NCBI GenBank assembly: GCA_015655145.1
Contig: JAATFO010000005.1
Span: 1-44,797 of the forward strand
Source of the DNA: Enterobacterales bacterium
Lineage (GTDB): Bacteria; Pseudomonadota; Gammaproteobacteria; Enterobacterales; Enterobacteriaceae
Direction: 5' to 3'
Length of the DNA: 44,797 bases
In this document: in pieces, positions 29,311 to 41,036 of the stretch
How positions within the stretch are numbered: position 1 is the first letter of the stretch
Layout: each line of letters starts with the position of its first letter
Notes under the pieces: generated by a model
Database searches by the model: none
What the model saw: only the letters and a program-made list of their open reading frames with translations
Told to the model about the DNA's origin: nothing
Made by a program: the position numbers and the translations under genes

Positions 29311-30653
29311 CATTCAAACAAATCATTCGTACTGCGGAGACGCATCCATTGACCTGGCGTCTGCGTGATGACAAACAGCCGGTATGGTTTGATGAGTATT
29401 GCAGCAAAAACGGTTATGCCGGAGCGAAGAAAGCGCTGCAGGAGATGGCGCCGGGCGACATTGTGACGCAGGTAAAGGATTCGGGCCTGAAAGGGCGCGG
29501 TGGCGCGGGGTTTTCCACCGGATTGAAGTGGAGCCTGATGCCCAAAGACGAATCGATGAATATCCGTTATCTGTTGTGTAATGCAGATGAAATGGAGCCG
29601 GGTACCTATAAAGATCGCTTGCTGATGGAACAGATGCCGCACCAGCTAGTGGAAGGCATGCTAATCAGTGCTTTTGCTCTGAAGACTTACCGTGGCTACA
29701 TCTTCCTGCGCGGTGAATACATTGCCGCTGCAGCCAATTTACGGCGGGCCATTGCCGAAGCCACTGCTGCCGGCTTGCTGGGTAAAGACATTCTGGGTAC
29801 GGGGTTCGATTTTGAACTTATCGTCCATACCGGCGCCGGGCGTTATATCTGTGGTGAAGAAACCGCATTGATTAATTCGCTGGAAGGACGTCGCGCTAAC
29901 CCGCGTTCCAAACCGCCGTTCCCCGCCTCGGCGGGCGCCTGGGGCAAACCGACCTGTGTAAACAATGTCGAGACACTCTCTAATGTGCCGGCCATCCTTG
30001 CCAATGGCGTGGAATGGTATAAGGGCATTTCGAAAAGCGATGATACCGGCACCAAAATGATGGGGTTCTCTGGTCGGGTACGTAACCCGGGTGTATGGGA
30101 ACTGCCCTTCGGCACCACGGCGCGGGAGATTCTGGAAGAGTACGCCGGGGGGATGCGCGATGGTCTTAAATTTAAGGCCTGGCAACCGGGCGGGGCCGGG
30201 ACAGACTTTCTGACTGAGCAGCATCTTGATCTGCCGATGGAGTTCGCCAGCATTGGTAAAGCCGGGAGCCGTCTTGGCACCGCGCTGGCCATGGCTGTTG
30301 ACCATGAAATCAGTATGGTTTCCCTGGTGCGCAACCTGGAAGAATTTTTTGCGCGTGAGTCTTGTGGCTGGTGTACGCCTTGTCGCGACGGTCTGCCATG
30401 GAGCGTGAAGATCTTGCGCGCGCTGGAGCAATGCAAAGGCCAGCCCGGTGATATCGAAACCCTTGAGCAGCTTTGTCGTCAACTCGGCCCGGGTAAAACT
30501 TTCTGCGCACATGCGCCGGGTGCCGTTGAGCCGTTACAGAGCGCTATTAAATATTTCCGCGAAGAGTTTGAAGCTGGCATTGCGCCACAGGTATTGGGTA
30601 ACGCCCGGGCTATTGCGGGTATCCAACCAAACCTGTTGCAAGCACGCTGGTAA
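29307..30653 (+). CDS. nuoF: NADH-quinone oxidoreductase subunit F (FMN, NADH site)
   Basis: NuoF binds NADH and FMN and starts electron flow through cluster N3. It is 448 residues long (E. coli 445). The glycine-rich [10 protein letters not shown] at about residues 63-72 belongs to the FMN/NADH site, [10 protein letters not shown] contributes to nucleotide binding, and N3 ligands are C353, C356 and C359 ([12 protein letters not shown]) plus the later cysteine in KTFCAHAPG near 400. It overlaps nuoE by four bases. The downstream gap to nuoG is 141 bases and holds two hairpins. Confidence 0.98.
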   Translation: MTFKQIIRTAETHPLTWRLRDDKQPVWFDEYCSKNGYAGAKKALQEMAPGDIVTQVKDSGLKGRGGAGFSTGLKWSLMPKDESMNIRYLLCNADEMEPGTYKDRLLMEQMPHQLVEGMLISAFALKTYRGYIFLRGEYIAAAANLRRAIAEATAAGLLGKDILGTGFDFELIVHTGAGRYICGEETALINSLEGRRANPRSKPPFPASAGAWGKPTCVNNVETLSNVPAILANGVEWYKGISKSDDTGTKMMGFSGRVRNPGVWELPFGTTAREILEEYAGGMRDGLKFKAWQPGGAGTDFLTEQHLDLPMEFASIGKAGSRLGTALAMAVDHEISMVSLVRNLEEFFARESCGWCTPCRDGLPWSVKILRALEQCKGQPGDIETLEQLCRQLGPGKTFCAHAPGAVEPLQSAIKYFREEFEAGIAPQVLGNARAIAGIQPNLLQARW

Positions 30654-30716
30654 TCATCGGGGTGAAATAACCCCCCAACCATAGGAGCCAGGCATGTTCG
30701 GCTTCCTGACGCGGAG

Positions 30717-30774
30717 ATACCGTGTTTTTTGCGGTATTAACAGAATTGTGTTTAACGCTCGTGCCTGCACGAGC
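30717..30774 (+). other. Two hairpins in the nuoF-nuoG gap
   Basis: ATACCG (30717-30722) pairs with CGGTAT (30732-30737) around a nine-base loop containing TTTTTT. Just downstream, GCTCGTGC (30757-30764) is an exact inverted repeat of GCACGAGC (30767-30774). The second ends about 20 bases before the chosen nuoG start, close enough to affect initiation. They may be processing or stability elements. Confidence 0.5.
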
Positions 30775-30794
30775 CTTACTTGAGCATGTTCACT

Positions 30795-33518
30795 ATGGCT
30801 ACAATTCATGTAGACGGTAAAGAATATGAAGTTGACGGGGCGGATAACCTGCTACAGGCTTGTCTTTCCCTTGGTCTTGATATTCCTTATTTTTGCTGGC
30901 ACCCGGCGCTGGGAAGCGTGGGCGCCTGCCGCCAGTGTGCGGTAAAGCAATATCAAAATGCCGAAGATACCCGTGGTCGTCTGGTCATGTCTTGCATGAC
31001 GCCAGCGTCCGATGGCACGTTTATCTCCATCGATGACGGCGAAGCGAAAGCGTTCCGGGAAAGTGTGGTGGAGTGGTTGATGACCAACCATCCGCACGAT
31101 TGTCCGGTGTGTGAAGAGGGTGGCAACTGCCATCTTCAGGATATGACTGTGATGACTGGCCATAGTGCCCGTCGCTATCGTTTTACCAAACGAACCCACC
31201 GTAATCAGGAACTCGGACCGTTTATTTCACATGAAATGAATCGCTGTATCGCCTGTTACCGTTGCGTGCGCTACTACAAAGATTACGCCGATGGCAAAGA
31301 CCTCGGCGTGTATGGCGCTCATGACAATGTTTACTTTGGGCGCCCGGAAGATGGTACGTTGGAAAGCGAGTTCTCCGGCAATCTGGTTGAAATTTGTCCA
31401 ACCGGGGTGTTTACCGACAAAACCCACTCTGCACGTTATAACCGCAAGTGGGATATGCAATTTGCGCCAAGTATCTGCCAGCAATGCAGTGTCGGGTGTA
31501 ATACCAGTCCGGGGGAGCGTTACGGCGAATTACGGCGTATTGAAAATCGTTATAACGGCACCGTTAATCACTATTTCCTTTGTGATCGCGGGCGCTTTGG
31601 TTACGGCTACGTCAATCTGAAAGATCGTCCACGCCATCCAATGCAACGTCGTGGCGAAGACTGGATCAGCCTGAATGCTGATCAGGCGATGCAGGGGGCG
31701 GCGGATATTCTGCGCCAGGCAAAGAAAGTGATTGGCATAGGTTCCCCACGCGCCAGTGTGGAAAGCAACTTTGCGTTGCGCGAATTGGTCGGGGCGGAAA
31801 ATTTCTCGACCGGTATTCCGGCGGCGGAACAAGCCCGTCTGACATTGATGTTGCAGGTATTGCGTGAAGGTGGCATTCACACTCCGGCGCTGCGTGAAAT
31901 AGAAAGCTACGATGCGGTGCTGATACTGGGAGAAGATCTGACACAGACCGGCGCCCGTGTTGCCCTTTCCGTACGGCAGGCAGTGAAAGGCAAAGCCCGC
32001 GAAATGGCGGCGGCGCAAAAAGTCGCTGACTGGCAAATAGCCGCGATCATGAACATTGGTCAACATGCGAAATATCCCTTATTTGTGACCAATGTCGATG
32101 AAACGCGCCTCGATGATATCGCCGCATGGAGTTATCGCGCACCGGTCGACGACCAGGCGCGTCTTGGTTTTGCTATCGCTCATGCACTGGATGAACGCGC
32201 GCCCGCAGTCAGTGACCTCGACCGTCGTCTGAACGGGAAAATTGAGGTCATCGTCCAGGCATTGGCCGGGGCGAAAAAACCGTTGATCATCTCCGGAACC
32301 CATTCCGGCAGCGAAGCGATGATCCAGGCGGCGGCAAACGTAGCGAAAGCGCTGAAAGCTCGCGGTGCCGATGTGGGCATCACGCTGATGGCCTCGGCGG
32401 CTAACAGCATTGGCCTGGGACTGATTGGCGGTAAAACGCTGGATGCGGCTCTGGATGAACTGATCGCCGGTGCGGCGGATGCGGTGGTGATCATGGAAAA
32501 TGATCTCTATCGCCATGCGCCAAAAGCGCAAGTCGATGCCGCACTGAGTCACGCGCCCAATGTGATCGTGATTGACCACCAACGTACCCGTACGATGGAA
32601 AAAGCCGGGTTGATCCTCTCTACCGCCAGTTTTGCGGAGAGCGATGGTACCGTAGTTAACCAGGAAGGACGTGCCCAGCGCTTCTTCCAGGTCTACGATC
32701 CGGCATTCTATGACACCACGGTGGATATGCTGGAAAGCTGGCGCTGGCTGCACTCGCTGCATACTACCGTGCAGAGTCGCCATGTGGACTGGACACAACT
32801 TGATCATGTTATTGATGCCGCTGTTAGCGTGCTGCCTCAACTAACCGGGATCAAAGATTCCGCACCGGATGCTTCATTTCGTATCCGCGGGCAGAAACTG
32901 GCGCGCTCACCAAACCGTTCCAGTGGCCGTACCGCGATGCGCGCCAACATCAGCGTACACGAACCGCGTCAGCCACAGGATAAAGACACCATGTTTGCCT
33001 TCTCAATGGAGGGAAACAACCAACCTGGCGCCCCGCGATCACAAATTCCGTTTGCCTGGGCGCCAGGCTGGAACTCCCCACAGGCGTGGAACAAATTCCA
33101 GCATGAAGTGGGTGGGCATTTACGCAATGGCGACCCGGGGGTGAGGTTGTTTGAGGCTGGCGACAGCCAACTCGCATGGTTTGAGCTCATCCCTGCCGCT
33201 TTTAACCGCACTGATGGCTGGCGTGTTGCGCCTTACTATAACCTGTTTGGCAGTGAGGAGATGACGCAGCGCTCGCCGGTTATCCAACAACGTATGCCAG
33301 AAGCCTGTGTGGTGGTGAATCCTGTTGATGCCGCCAAACTGGGCGTCAATGCGGGTACGACAGTGGAATTTAGCTGTTCAGGAGAAACGCTGCGTCTGCC
33401 AGTTCGCTTCTCTGAAGCATTACAGCCCGGGCAAATAGGACTGCCGCTGGGCATGCCGGGTATTCCACCGTTCTTATCAGGCGCGGATATTGAGAATTTG
33501 CGGGAGACGGTACAATGA
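30795..33518 (+). CDS. nuoG: NADH-quinone oxidoreductase subunit G
   Basis: NuoG is the largest peripheral-arm subunit and holds clusters N1b, N4, N5 and N7. I start at ATG 30795 ([20 protein letters not shown], 907 residues; E. coli 908); ATG 30786 and TTG 30780 are in frame upstream. N1b ligands are C34, C45, C48 and C67. N5 uses a histidine and cysteines in [14 protein letters not shown], and N4 uses CIACYRC and a later CPTG. The extra N7 cluster ligands (CQQCSVGC and FLCDRG) are present. The C-terminal two-thirds is the molybdopterin-oxidoreductase-like domain. It overlaps nuoH by four bases. Confidence 0.96.
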   Translation: MATIHVDGKEYEVDGADNLLQACLSLGLDIPYFCWHPALGSVGACRQCAVKQYQNAEDTRGRLVMSCMTPASDGTFISIDDGEAKAFRESVVEWLMTNHPHDCPVCEEGGNCHLQDMTVMTGHSARRYRFTKRTHRNQELGPFISHEMNRCIACYRCVRYYKDYADGKDLGVYGAHDNVYFGRPEDGTLESEFSGNLVEICPTGVFTDKTHSARYNRKWDMQFAPSICQQCSVGCNTSPGERYGELRRIENRYNGTVNHYFLCDRGRFGYGYVNLKDRPRHPMQRRGEDWISLNADQAMQGAADILRQAKKVIGIGSPRASVESNFALRELVGAENFSTGIPAAEQARLTLMLQVLREGGIHTPALREIESYDAVLILGEDLTQTGARVALSVRQAVKGKAREMAAAQKVADWQIAAIMNIGQHAKYPLFVTNVDETRLDDIAAWSYRAPVDDQARLGFAIAHALDERAPAVSDLDRRLNGKIEVIVQALAGAKKPLIISGTHSGSEAMIQAAANVAKALKARGADVGITLMASAANSIGLGLIGGKTLDAALDELIAGAADAVVIMENDLYRHAPKAQVDAALSHAPNVIVIDHQRTRTMEKAGLILSTASFAESDGTVVNQEGRAQRFFQVYDPAFYDTTVDMLESWRWLHSLHTTVQSRHVDWTQLDHVIDAAVSVLPQLTGIKDSAPDASFRIRGQKLARSPNRSSGRTAMRANISVHEPRQPQDKDTMFAFSMEGNNQPGAPRSQIPFAWAPGWNSPQAWNKFQHEVGGHLRNGDPGVRLFEAGDSQLAWFELIPAAFNRTDGWRVAPYYNLFGSEEMTQRSPVIQQRMPEACVVVNPVDAAKLGVNAGTTVEFSCSGETLRLPVRFSEALQPGQIGLPLGMPGIPPFLSGADIENLRETVQ

Positions 33519-34492
33519 GTTGGCTAACACCGGATGTTATCGATATTTTGCTGAGCATCGTGAAAGCCGTGGTGATTCTGCTGGTGGTGGTGCTCTGCGG
33601 TGCATTCATGAGTTTTGGTGAGCGTCGTTTGCTCGGTTTGTTCCAGAATCGCTACGGGCCGAACCGCGTGGGGTGGGGGGGCTCGCTGCAACTGGCGGCG
33701 GATATGATCAAAATGTTCTTTAAAGAAGACTGGGTGCCGCCATTTACTGATCGGGTGATCTTTACGCTTGCGCCGGTTATCGCCTTTGTGTCACTGCTGC
33801 TGGCAATGGCCATTGTGCCGGTTTCGCCGACGTGGATGGTCACCGATCTCAATATCGGATTGTTGTTCTTTCTGATGATGGCGGGCCTGGCGGTTTACGC
33901 AGTGTTGTTTGCCGGCTGGTCGAGCAACAACAAATACTCTTTGCTGGGCGCCATGCGTGCTTCGGCACAGACGCTCAGTTATGAAGTGTTCCTGGGACTG
34001 TCGTTGATGGGCGTGGTCGCTCAGGCGGGCTCATTCAACATGAATGACATTGTTGCCAGTCAGGCGCATCTCTGGAACATCATTCCGCAGTTTTTCGGTT
34101 TTATTACCTTTTGTATTGCTGGCGTGGCTGTCTGTCACCGCCATCCGTTTGACCAGCCGGAAGCCGAGCAAGAACTGGCGGATGGTTATCACATTGAATA
34201 TTCCGGCATGAAGTTCGGCCTGTTCTTTGTTGGCGAGTATGTAGCGATTACCACGGTTTCTGCGTTGATCGTGACCCTGTTTTTTGGCGGCTGGCAAGGG
34301 CCCTGGTTGCCGCCGTTTATCTGGTTTGCGATCAAAACCGCGTTCTTCATGATGATGTTTATTCTGATTCGTGCTGCATTACCGCGTCCGCGTTATGACC
34401 AGGTGATGTCATTTGGCTGGAAAGTTTGCTTGCCTTTGACGTTGTTGAACCTGTTGGCGACTGCCGCAGTGATTCTATCCACCGCGCAGTAA
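33515..34492 (+). CDS. nuoH: NADH-quinone oxidoreductase subunit H
   Basis: NuoH links the peripheral arm to the membrane arm and forms part of the quinone entry channel and the first proton half-channel. The 325 residues equal the E. coli length, with eight to nine transmembrane helices. The conserved loops [20 protein letters not shown] near residue 36 and [20 protein letters not shown] near 213 hold the charged residues that contact the quinone cavity. The ATG overlaps the nuoG stop (ATGA). Confidence 0.98.
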   Translation: MSWLTPDVIDILLSIVKAVVILLVVVLCGAFMSFGERRLLGLFQNRYGPNRVGWGGSLQLAADMIKMFFKEDWVPPFTDRVIFTLAPVIAFVSLLLAMAIVPVSPTWMVTDLNIGLLFFLMMAGLAVYAVLFAGWSSNNKYSLLGAMRASAQTLSYEVFLGLSLMGVVAQAGSFNMNDIVASQAHLWNIIPQFFGFITFCIAGVAVCHRHPFDQPEAEQELADGYHIEYSGMKFGLFFVGEYVAITTVSALIVTLFFGGWQGPWLPPFIWFAIKTAFFMMMFILIRAALPRPRYDQVMSFGWKVCLPLTLLNLLATAAVILSTAQ

Positions 34493-34504
34493 GGGGTAAT
34501 AGCC

Positions 34505-35047
34505 ATGACACTAAAAGAAATTATAGTTGGTTTTGCCACCCAGGTACGCAGTATCTGGATGACCGGCATGCATGCTTTCGCCAAACGTGAAACGCGTATG
34601 TATCCGGAAGAGCCGGTTTATCTGCCGCCGCGTTATCGTGGGCGTATTGTGCTGACGCGTGATCCGGATGGCGACGAGCGCTGTGTCGCCTGTAACCTGT
34701 GTGCGGTGGCTTGCCCGGTAGGCTGTATTTCGCTGCAAAAAGCCGAAATGCAGGATGGTCGCTGGTATCCTGAGTTCTTCCGGATTAACTTCTCACGTTG
34801 CATCTTTTGCGGCCTGTGTGAAGAAGCGTGCCCGACCACCGCGATTCAGCTAACCCCTGATTTTGAACTGGGGGAATTTAAACGGCAGGACCTGGTGTAC
34901 GAAAAAGAAGACCTGTTGATTTCAGGACCCGGTAAATATCCGGAGTATAACTTCTATCGTATGGCGGGTATGGCGATTAATGGGAAAAACAAAGGCGACG
35001 CTGAAAATGAAGCCCAACCTATTGACGTCAAAGGCTTATTACCCTAA
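34505..35047 (+). CDS. nuoI: NADH-quinone oxidoreductase subunit I (clusters N6a, N6b)
   Basis: NuoI is a ferredoxin-like subunit that carries two [4Fe-4S] clusters between NuoG and NuoB. The 180 residues match E. coli exactly. Both motifs are complete: C60, C63, C66, C70 in [15 protein letters not shown], and C99, C102, C105, C109 in [15 protein letters not shown]. An amphipathic N-terminal helix precedes them. The gene follows nuoH by 12 bases and precedes nuoJ by 10. Confidence 0.98.
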   Translation: MTLKEIIVGFATQVRSIWMTGMHAFAKRETRMYPEEPVYLPPRYRGRIVLTRDPDGDERCVACNLCAVACPVGCISLQKAEMQDGRWYPEFFRINFSRCIFCGLCEEACPTTAIQLTPDFELGEFKRQDLVYEKEDLLISGPGKYPEYNFYRMAGMAINGKNKGDAENEAQPIDVKGLLP

Positions 35048-35057
35048 GGAACCCGGT

Positions 35058-35612
35058 ATGGAATTCGCGTTTTATCTTTGCGGGTTGGTCGCCGTGCTGA
35101 CGACATTGCGTGTTATTACGCACAGCAACCCCGTGCATGCGTTGTTGTATCTGATCATCTCGTTGCTGGCGATTGCCGGCGTGTTTTTCTCGCTCGGCGC
35201 CTATTTTGCCGGTGCGCTGGAAATCATTGTTTATGCGGGCGCCATCATGGTGCTGTTTGTCTTTGTGGTCATGATGCTGAACCTCGGTAAATCGGTGGAG
35301 GAACAGGAGCGCCAGTGGCTGAAACCCTCGCTGTGGATTGGTCCTGGACTCATTTCGTTGTTGCTGCTGCTGGTGATGGTTTACGCCATCATGACGGCTA
35401 ACGATCAGGGTATTGACGGCACGGTCATTGGCGCCAAAGCGGTTGGTATCAGCCTGTTTGGCCCTTACGTCTTATCGGTGGAACTGGCTTCTATGTTACT
35501 GCTGGCGGGTCTGGTGGTTGCCTTTCACATTGGTCGTGATGAGCATCAGAACGAGGTTCAGAGTGCTCGCCCCACCGAGACCGAGCAAAGCAAGAAGGAG
35601 GAACGCGCATGA
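35058..35612 (+). CDS. nuoJ: NADH-quinone oxidoreductase subunit J
   Basis: NuoJ is a membrane-arm subunit with five transmembrane helices; helix 3 contains a pi-bulge and contributes to the proton route next to NuoK. I start at ATG 35058 ([20 protein letters not shown]), with AAGGA upstream, giving 184 residues like E. coli; the frame is open earlier only inside nuoI. The conserved [20 protein letters not shown] is at about residues 45-64. The stop overlaps the nuoK start (ATGA). Confidence 0.97.
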   Translation: MEFAFYLCGLVAVLTTLRVITHSNPVHALLYLIISLLAIAGVFFSLGAYFAGALEIIVYAGAIMVLFVFVVMMLNLGKSVEEQERQWLKPSLWIGPGLISLLLLLVMVYAIMTANDQGIDGTVIGAKAVGISLFGPYVLSVELASMLLLAGLVVAFHIGRDEHQNEVQSARPTETEQSKKEERA

Positions 35613-35911
35613 TCCCATTACAACATGGACTTATTCTGGCCGCTGTGCTGTTTGTTCTTGGTCTGACATCACTGGTGTTGCGTCGTAATCTGCTGTTTAT
35701 GTTGATTGGCCTGGAAATCATGATTAATGCCGCTGCACTGGCATTTGTGGTGGCAGGAAGTTATTGGGGTCAGGCCGACGGTCAGGTGATGTATATTCTG
35801 TCGATCAGCCTGGCGGCTTCCGAAGCCAGCATTGGTCTGGCGCTGCTGCTTCAGCTCCATCGCCGCCGTCATACGTTGAACATTGACACAGTAAGCGAGA
35901 TGCGCGGATGA
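35609..35911 (+). CDS. nuoK: NADH-quinone oxidoreductase subunit K
   Basis: NuoK is a 100-residue, three-helix membrane subunit related to MrpC/MnhC antiporter subunits. The essential membrane glutamates are visible: E36 in [13 protein letters not shown] and a second near residue 72 in [13 protein letters not shown]. Length equals E. coli. It overlaps nuoJ and nuoL by four bases each, which points to translational coupling through this part of the operon. Confidence 0.98.
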   Translation: MIPLQHGLILAAVLFVLGLTSLVLRRNLLFMLIGLEIMINAAALAFVVAGSYWGQADGQVMYILSISLAASEASIGLALLLQLHRRRHTLNIDTVSEMRG

Positions 35912-37743
35912 ATCTTCTTTATTTAACCATTTTATTCCCGTTACTGGGCTTCTTGTTGTTGGCGTTTTCTCGTGGCCGCTGGTCTGAGAACCTCTCGGCG
36001 ACAGTGGGGGTCGGCTCGGTGGGACTGGCTGTATTGGTTACCCTTTTTGCCGGTGTGGATTTCTATCATCACGGAAAATCGGTGTTCGAGCAGGCACTAT
36101 GGACCTGGATACAGGTCGGTAATTTTAACATCGGCGTGAATCTGACGCTGGATGGCCTGTCGTTGACGATGCTGTCGGTGGTCACTGGAGTCGGTTTCCT
36201 GATTCACCTGTTCGCTTCCTGGTATATGCGCGGCGAAGAGGGATACTCTCGCTTCTTTGCTTATACCAACCTGTTCATCGCCAGCATGGTGATTCTGGTG
36301 CTGGCAGATAATTTGATGCTGATGTATCTGGGATGGGAAGGGGTGGGGCTCTGCTCTTACCTGTTGATCGGCTTTTATTACACCAACCCAAATAACGGCA
36401 AGGCAGCGATGAAAGCGTTTATCATCACCCGCGTGGGTGATGTTTTTCTCGCATTTGCTTTGTTTATTCTCTACAACCAGTTGGGCACGCTGAACTTCCG
36501 TGAACTGGCTGAGTTGGCCCCCACGCATTTTACGGCAGACAATCCGATGCTGCAGTGGGCAACGCTAATGTTGCTGGGTGGGGCGGTGGGTAAATCTGCT
36601 CAGTTGCCGTTACAGACCTGGCTGGCTGATGCGATGGCGGGGCCAACGCCGGTTTCAGCACTTATTCATGCCGCCACAATGGTGACTGCGGGTGTCTATC
36701 TGATTGCCCGCACCCATAGCTTGTTCCTGTTAACCCCGGAAGTTTTGCATCTGGTGGGCATTGTCGGGGCGATTACCCTGGTGCTGGCAGGGTTTGCGGC
36801 ACTGGTGCAAACCGATATTAAACGGGTGCTGGCTTATTCAACCATGAGCCAGATTGGCTATATGTTCCTGGCGTTGGGGGTTCAGGCATGGGATGCGGCC
36901 ATTTTCCATCTGATGACCCACGCATTCTTTAAAGCCTTGCTGTTCCTTTCTTCCGGCTCGGTTATTCTGGCGTGCCACCATGAGCAGAATATCTTCAAAA
37001 TGGGCGGATTGCGTAAAAGCATCCCATTGGTTTATGTCTGTTTCCTTGTCGGTGGCGCCGCGTTGGCCGCGCTGCCACTGGTCACTGCCGGCTTTTACAG
37101 TAAAGATGAGATCCTGTTTGGCGCGCTGGCGCATGGTCATATCAACCTGATGGTCGCCGGACTGGTCGGCGCGTTCCTGACCTCCCTCTATACCTTCCGC
37201 ATGATCTTTATCGTGTTTCATGGCAAAGAGAAAATTCATGCGCATGCCGGTAAAGGCATAACACATCATCTGCCGTTGGTGGTGCTATTGATCCTCTCCA
37301 CCTTCGTCGGCGCATTAATTACGCCGCCGCTGGCGGGCGTTTTACCGGCAAGTGATGTCGGTGAAGCGGGAAAGATGCAGCTGGAAATGATCTCCGGGGT
37401 GGTGGTTATCGTCGGTATTCTGGTCGCCGCCGCATTGTGGCTGGGAAAACGGACGCTGGTCACGCGTGTGGCCAACAGTGCGCCTGGACGTTTCTTTGGT
37501 GCGTGGTGGCTGGCGGCCTGGGGGTTCGACTGGCTTTATGACAAGGTTTTTGTCAAACCGTATCTTGCTGTCGCCTGGCTATTATCACGCGATCCACTGA
37601 ATGCCCTGATGGATATTCCGGCGCTGTTGTCGCGCCTGATGAATAAAGGTCTGGTGGTGAGCGAAAGCGGCTATCTGCGCTGGTATGTCGCTTCCATGGG
37701 CATGGGCGCGGTGGTGGTGTTGGCATTGATGTTGATGATTTAA
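35908..37743 (+). CDS. nuoL: NADH-quinone oxidoreductase subunit L (antiporter-like)
   Basis: NuoL is the most distal proton-pumping subunit, related to MrpA antiporters. It has 611 residues (E. coli 613) and about 16 transmembrane helices, including the long lateral helix near the C-terminus that runs along the membrane arm. Key residues are seen in [19 protein letters not shown] (glutamate of helix 5), [20 protein letters not shown] (lysine of helix 7) and the [17 protein letters not shown] segment with its lysine. A strong hairpin follows in the gap before nuoM. Confidence 0.98.
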   Translation: MNLLYLTILFPLLGFLLLAFSRGRWSENLSATVGVGSVGLAVLVTLFAGVDFYHHGKSVFEQALWTWIQVGNFNIGVNLTLDGLSLTMLSVVTGVGFLIHLFASWYMRGEEGYSRFFAYTNLFIASMVILVLADNLMLMYLGWEGVGLCSYLLIGFYYTNPNNGKAAMKAFIITRVGDVFLAFALFILYNQLGTLNFRELAELAPTHFTADNPMLQWATLMLLGGAVGKSAQLPLQTWLADAMAGPTPVSALIHAATMVTAGVYLIARTHSLFLLTPEVLHLVGIVGAITLVLAGFAALVQTDIKRVLAYSTMSQIGYMFLALGVQAWDAAIFHLMTHAFFKALLFLSSGSVILACHHEQNIFKMGGLRKSIPLVYVCFLVGGAALAALPLVTAGFYSKDEILFGALAHGHINLMVAGLVGAFLTSLYTFRMIFIVFHGKEKIHAHAGKGITHHLPLVVLLILSTFVGALITPPLAGVLPASDVGEAGKMQLEMISGVVVIVGILVAAALWLGKRTLVTRVANSAPGRFFGAWWLAAWGFDWLYDKVFVKPYLAVAWLLSRDPLNALMDIPALLSRLMNKGLVVSESGYLRWYVASMGMGAVVVLALMLMI

Positions 37744-37753
37744 GGTTAATGGC

Positions 37754-37778
37754 GAGATAAGTCGGTACGGCTTATCTC
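37754..37778 (+). other. Strong hairpin in the nuoL-nuoM gap
   Basis: GAGATAAG (37754-37761) pairs exactly with CTTATCTC (37771-37778). The inner TCGGTACGG can extend the stem by a G-T wobble and a CG/CG pair, leaving a three-base loop. It lies 11 bases after the nuoL stop and about 90 bases before nuoM. There is no T run, so it is more likely a processing or stability element than a terminator. Confidence 0.6.
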
Positions 37779-37871
37779 TACCGGACAGCAGGTAAAAATA
37801 GCTGACAGTTGGGCGCTATTGCCGCGAGCAAAAGCGTCCATTCAGATTCAAAAAAAGGAACTATTAACGCA

Positions 37872-39392
37872 ATGTTGCTTCCCTGGCTAATAATAATCCC
37901 CTTTTTGGGCGGTCTGCTGTGTTGGCAGTCTGAGCGTTTTGGCGTCAAAACGCCGCGCTGGATCGCCCTGATCACCATGGGGCTGACGTTGGCGCTTTCG
38001 CTGCAACTCTGGTTGCAGGGCGGCTATTCACTGATGCAGGCTGCGGGCATCCCGCAGTGGCAGTCACAGTTTTCCCTCCCCTGGGTCCCACGTTTTGGTA
38101 TCAGTTTTCATTTGGCCATTGATGGCCTGTCATTACTGATGGTGGTGCTGACCGGTTTATTAGGTCTTATGGCGGTGCTCTGTTCCTGGAACGAAATTGA
38201 AAAGTATCAGGGCTTTTTTCACCTCAATTTGATGTGGATTCTGGGCGGTGTGATTGGCGTGTTCCTCGCCATAGACATGTTCCTGTTCTTTTTCTTCTGG
38301 GAAATGATGCTGGTGCCGATGTACTTCCTCATCGCGCTTTGGGGCCATAAAGCCTCCGACGGTAAAACCCGTATCACCGCCGCGACCAAATTCTTTATTT
38401 ATACCCAGGCCTCAGGGTTGGTCATGTTAATCGCCATTCTGGCACTGGTTTTCATTCATTACAGTGCGACGAATGAATGGACCTTCAACTATGAGGCATT
38501 GCTGAAAACGCCGATGTCATCAACAGCGGAATATCTGTTGATGTTGGGCTTTTTCATCGCCTTTGCGGTAAAAATGCCGGTGGTGCCGCTGCATGGCTGG
38601 TTGCCCGATGCACACAGTCAAGCCCCCACCGCGGGCTCTGTCGATCTGGCGGGGATTTTGCTGAAAACCGCCGCATACGGCCTGTTGCGTTTTAGTTTAC
38701 CCTTGTTCCCTAATGCGTCCGCTGCGTTTGCCCCGATAGCGATGTGGCTCGGTATCATCGGTATTTTCTACGGCGCCTGGATGGCCTTCTCACAGACAGA
38801 TATCAAACGCCTGATTGCCTACTCGTCGATCTCCCATATGGGTTTTATCCTGATTGCTATTTACACCGGCAGCCAACTGGCATTCCAGGGCGCGGTGGTT
38901 CAGATGATCGCCCATGGTTTATCTGCGGCGGCGTTATTTATTTTGTGTGGTCAGCTTTACGAACGTCTGCATACGCGCGATATGCGTCAAATGGGTGGGC
39001 TCTGGACGCGAATTAAATGGATCCCGGGTCTGTCATTGTTCTTTGCCGTGGCGAACCTCGGCATCCCAGGGACCGGTAACTTTGTCGGTGAGTTCATGAT
39101 CCTGACGGGCAGTTTCCAGGTGGTGCCGATTATCATCATTATTGCCACATTCGGTCTGGTCTTTGCCTCGGTGTACTCCTTGATCATGATGCAACGCGCC
39201 TATTATGGCGCGCCAAAATCGGATACGCCGCTAAAAGGCATGACGATACGTGAGTTTCTGATAATTATGGTGCTGGTGGTTCTGCTGCTGCTGCTGGGTG
39301 TTTACCCCCAGCCAATCCTGGACACCTCACATGCTGCAATGAGTAACATTCAGCAATGGTTTACTGCTTCACTTTCAACTACAAGGCCGTAA
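37872..39392 (+). CDS. nuoM: NADH-quinone oxidoreductase subunit M (antiporter-like)
   Basis: NuoM is the middle antiporter-like proton pump of complex I. I start at ATG 37872 (MLLPWLIIIPFLGGLLCWQS), matching E. coli NuoM; the product is 506 residues (E. coli 509). The upstream AAGGA is unusually far (about 12 bases), and the frame is open 21 codons earlier without homology. About 14 transmembrane helices are predicted. Conserved sites include FFFFWEMMLVPMYFLIALWG (glutamate of helix 5), AVKMPVVPLHGWLPDAHSQAPT (lysine and histidine) and QTDIKRLIAYSSISHMGF. Confidence 0.97.
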   Translation: MLLPWLIIIPFLGGLLCWQSERFGVKTPRWIALITMGLTLALSLQLWLQGGYSLMQAAGIPQWQSQFSLPWVPRFGISFHLAIDGLSLLMVVLTGLLGLMAVLCSWNEIEKYQGFFHLNLMWILGGVIGVFLAIDMFLFFFFWEMMLVPMYFLIALWGHKASDGKTRITAATKFFIYTQASGLVMLIAILALVFIHYSATNEWTFNYEALLKTPMSSTAEYLLMLGFFIAFAVKMPVVPLHGWLPDAHSQAPTAGSVDLAGILLKTAAYGLLRFSLPLFPNASAAFAPIAMWLGIIGIFYGAWMAFSQTDIKRLIAYSSISHMGFILIAIYTGSQLAFQGAVVQMIAHGLSAAALFILCGQLYERLHTRDMRQMGGLWTRIKWIPGLSLFFAVANLGIPGTGNFVGEFMILTGSFQVVPIIIIIATFGLVFASVYSLIMMQRAYYGAPKSDTPLKGMTIREFLIIMVLVVLLLLLGVYPQPILDTSHAAMSNIQQWFTASLSTTRP

Positions 39393-39398
39393 TTCGCC

Positions 39399-40856
39399 AT
39401 GACAATAACTCCTCAACAATTGATCGCGTTATTACCGTTGTTGATCGTCGGACTGACGGTAGTGGTTGTGATGTTGTCCATTGCATGGCGCCGCAACCAT
39501 TTTGTCAACGCGACACTGACCGTGGTTGGCCTTAACCTGGCACTGCTGTCGCTGTACTTTGTCGGCCAAATGGGTCCAATGGATGTAACGCCGCTGTTGC
39601 GTGTTGATGGCTATGCAATGTTCTACAGCGGACTGGTGATCCTGGCGAGTCTGGCGACCTGTACCTTTGCTTACCCATGGCTGGCTGGTTACCCTGACAA
39701 TCGTGACGAATTTTATCTGTTGGTATTGATTGCCGCATTGGGTGGCGTCGTGTTGGCCAGTGCAGATCATCTGGCATCGTTGTTTATTGGCATTGAACTC
39801 ATTTCATTGCCATTGTTTGGACTGATTGGCTATGCGTTTCGCCAGAAACGCTCACTGGAAGCGGCGCTGAAATACACTCTGCTTTCCGCTGCAGCCTCAT
39901 CGTTTCTGTTGTTTGGTATGGCGCTAGTCTATGCCGATGCCGGTAATCTGAGTTTTGTTGCGTTGGGAAAAAGCCTGACTGCCAACATGCTTCATCAGCC
40001 ATTATTGTTAGCCGGGCTCGGCATGATGATTGTTGGTCTGGGATTTAAACTGTCGTTAGTCCCTTTCCACCTGTGGACGCCAGATGTTTACCAGGGCGCA
40101 CCGGCGCCGGTTTCCACCTTCCTGGCAACCGCCAGTAAGATTGCCATTTTTGGCGTGGTGATGCGTCTGTTTATGTACGCCCCGATGGCAGACAACGAAG
40201 CGCTGCGTAGCGTGTTGAGCATTATCGCGGTTGCCTCCATCTTGTTTGGCAACCTGATGGCGATTTCTCAAAGTAACATCAAGCGCTTGTTGGGATACTC
40301 ATCGATTGCACACCTTGGTTATCTGCTGGTGGCTCTGATTGCGCTACAAACGCATCAGTTATCGCTGGAAGCAGCCGGTGTTTACCTTGCCGGTTATCTG
40401 TTCAGTAGCCTTGGTGCATTTGGCGTCGTCAGTCTGATGTCCAGCCCATATCGTGGTCCGGATGCGGATTCCCTTTATTCATATCGTGGTTTATTCTGGC
40501 ACCGGCCGATCTTTTCGGCGGTGATGACCGTGATGATGTTGTCGCTGGCGGGTATTCCGATGACCCTTGGTTTCATCGGTAAATTTTATATTATTGCCGT
40601 TGCAGTAAATGCCCACTTATGGTGGCTGACAGCGGCGGTGGTGGTGGGAAGTGCTATTGGTCTTTATTACTATTTGCGCGTCACGGTGAGCCTCTATCTC
40701 AGTCCGCCAGAACTGTTGCAGCGTGATACGCCAGCTAACTGGGCGTTTACCGCCGGTGGCGTGGTGGTGCTGATCTCCGCAATTGTGGTGTTGCTGCTGG
40801 GCTTTTATCCGCAACCGTTGATAAGCCTGGTACAAATGGCGCAACCACTGATGTAA
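39399..40856 (+). CDS. nuoN: NADH-quinone oxidoreductase subunit N (antiporter-like)
   Basis: NuoN is the antiporter-like subunit nearest the quinone site. Its 485 residues equal E. coli. About 14 transmembrane helices are predicted, with the conserved [20 protein letters not shown] (glutamate), [20 protein letters not shown] (lysine and nearby histidine) and [20 protein letters not shown] segments. It is six bases downstream of nuoM and ends the operon, followed by a rho-independent terminator. Confidence 0.98.
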   Translation: MTITPQQLIALLPLLIVGLTVVVVMLSIAWRRNHFVNATLTVVGLNLALLSLYFVGQMGPMDVTPLLRVDGYAMFYSGLVILASLATCTFAYPWLAGYPDNRDEFYLLVLIAALGGVVLASADHLASLFIGIELISLPLFGLIGYAFRQKRSLEAALKYTLLSAAASSFLLFGMALVYADAGNLSFVALGKSLTANMLHQPLLLAGLGMMIVGLGFKLSLVPFHLWTPDVYQGAPAPVSTFLATASKIAIFGVVMRLFMYAPMADNEALRSVLSIIAVASILFGNLMAISQSNIKRLLGYSSIAHLGYLLVALIALQTHQLSLEAAGVYLAGYLFSSLGAFGVVSLMSSPYRGPDADSLYSYRGLFWHRPIFSAVMTVMMLSLAGIPMTLGFIGKFYIIAVAVNAHLWWLTAAVVVGSAIGLYYYLRVTVSLYLSPPELLQRDTPANWAFTAGGVVVLISAIVVLLLGFYPQPLISLVQMAQPLM

Positions 40857-40876
40857 CTTTATGACGCTTCCTGCTT

Positions 40877-40904
40877 AAATCAGGCCCGACGGGTCTGATT
40901 TTTT
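40877..40904 (+). terminator. Rho-independent terminator of the nuo operon
   Basis: AAATCAGGCCC (40877-40887) pairs with GGGTCTGATTT (40891-40901) around a GAC loop, with one G-T pair, and a run of T continues to 40904. It begins about 20 bases after the nuoN stop. This is the best terminator in the window. Confidence 0.92.
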
Positions 40905-41036
40905 ATCTGTGACAGATCTGCCATGATAACCGCCATTCTCACCTCGGGTCATTGTGTGTGGTTATTTCAACCCACGGGCATCGCCTGACGATGAGGTGAT
41001 TGCCTCAGGCTGAGTGATTCCATGCGGAGAAGAGAA

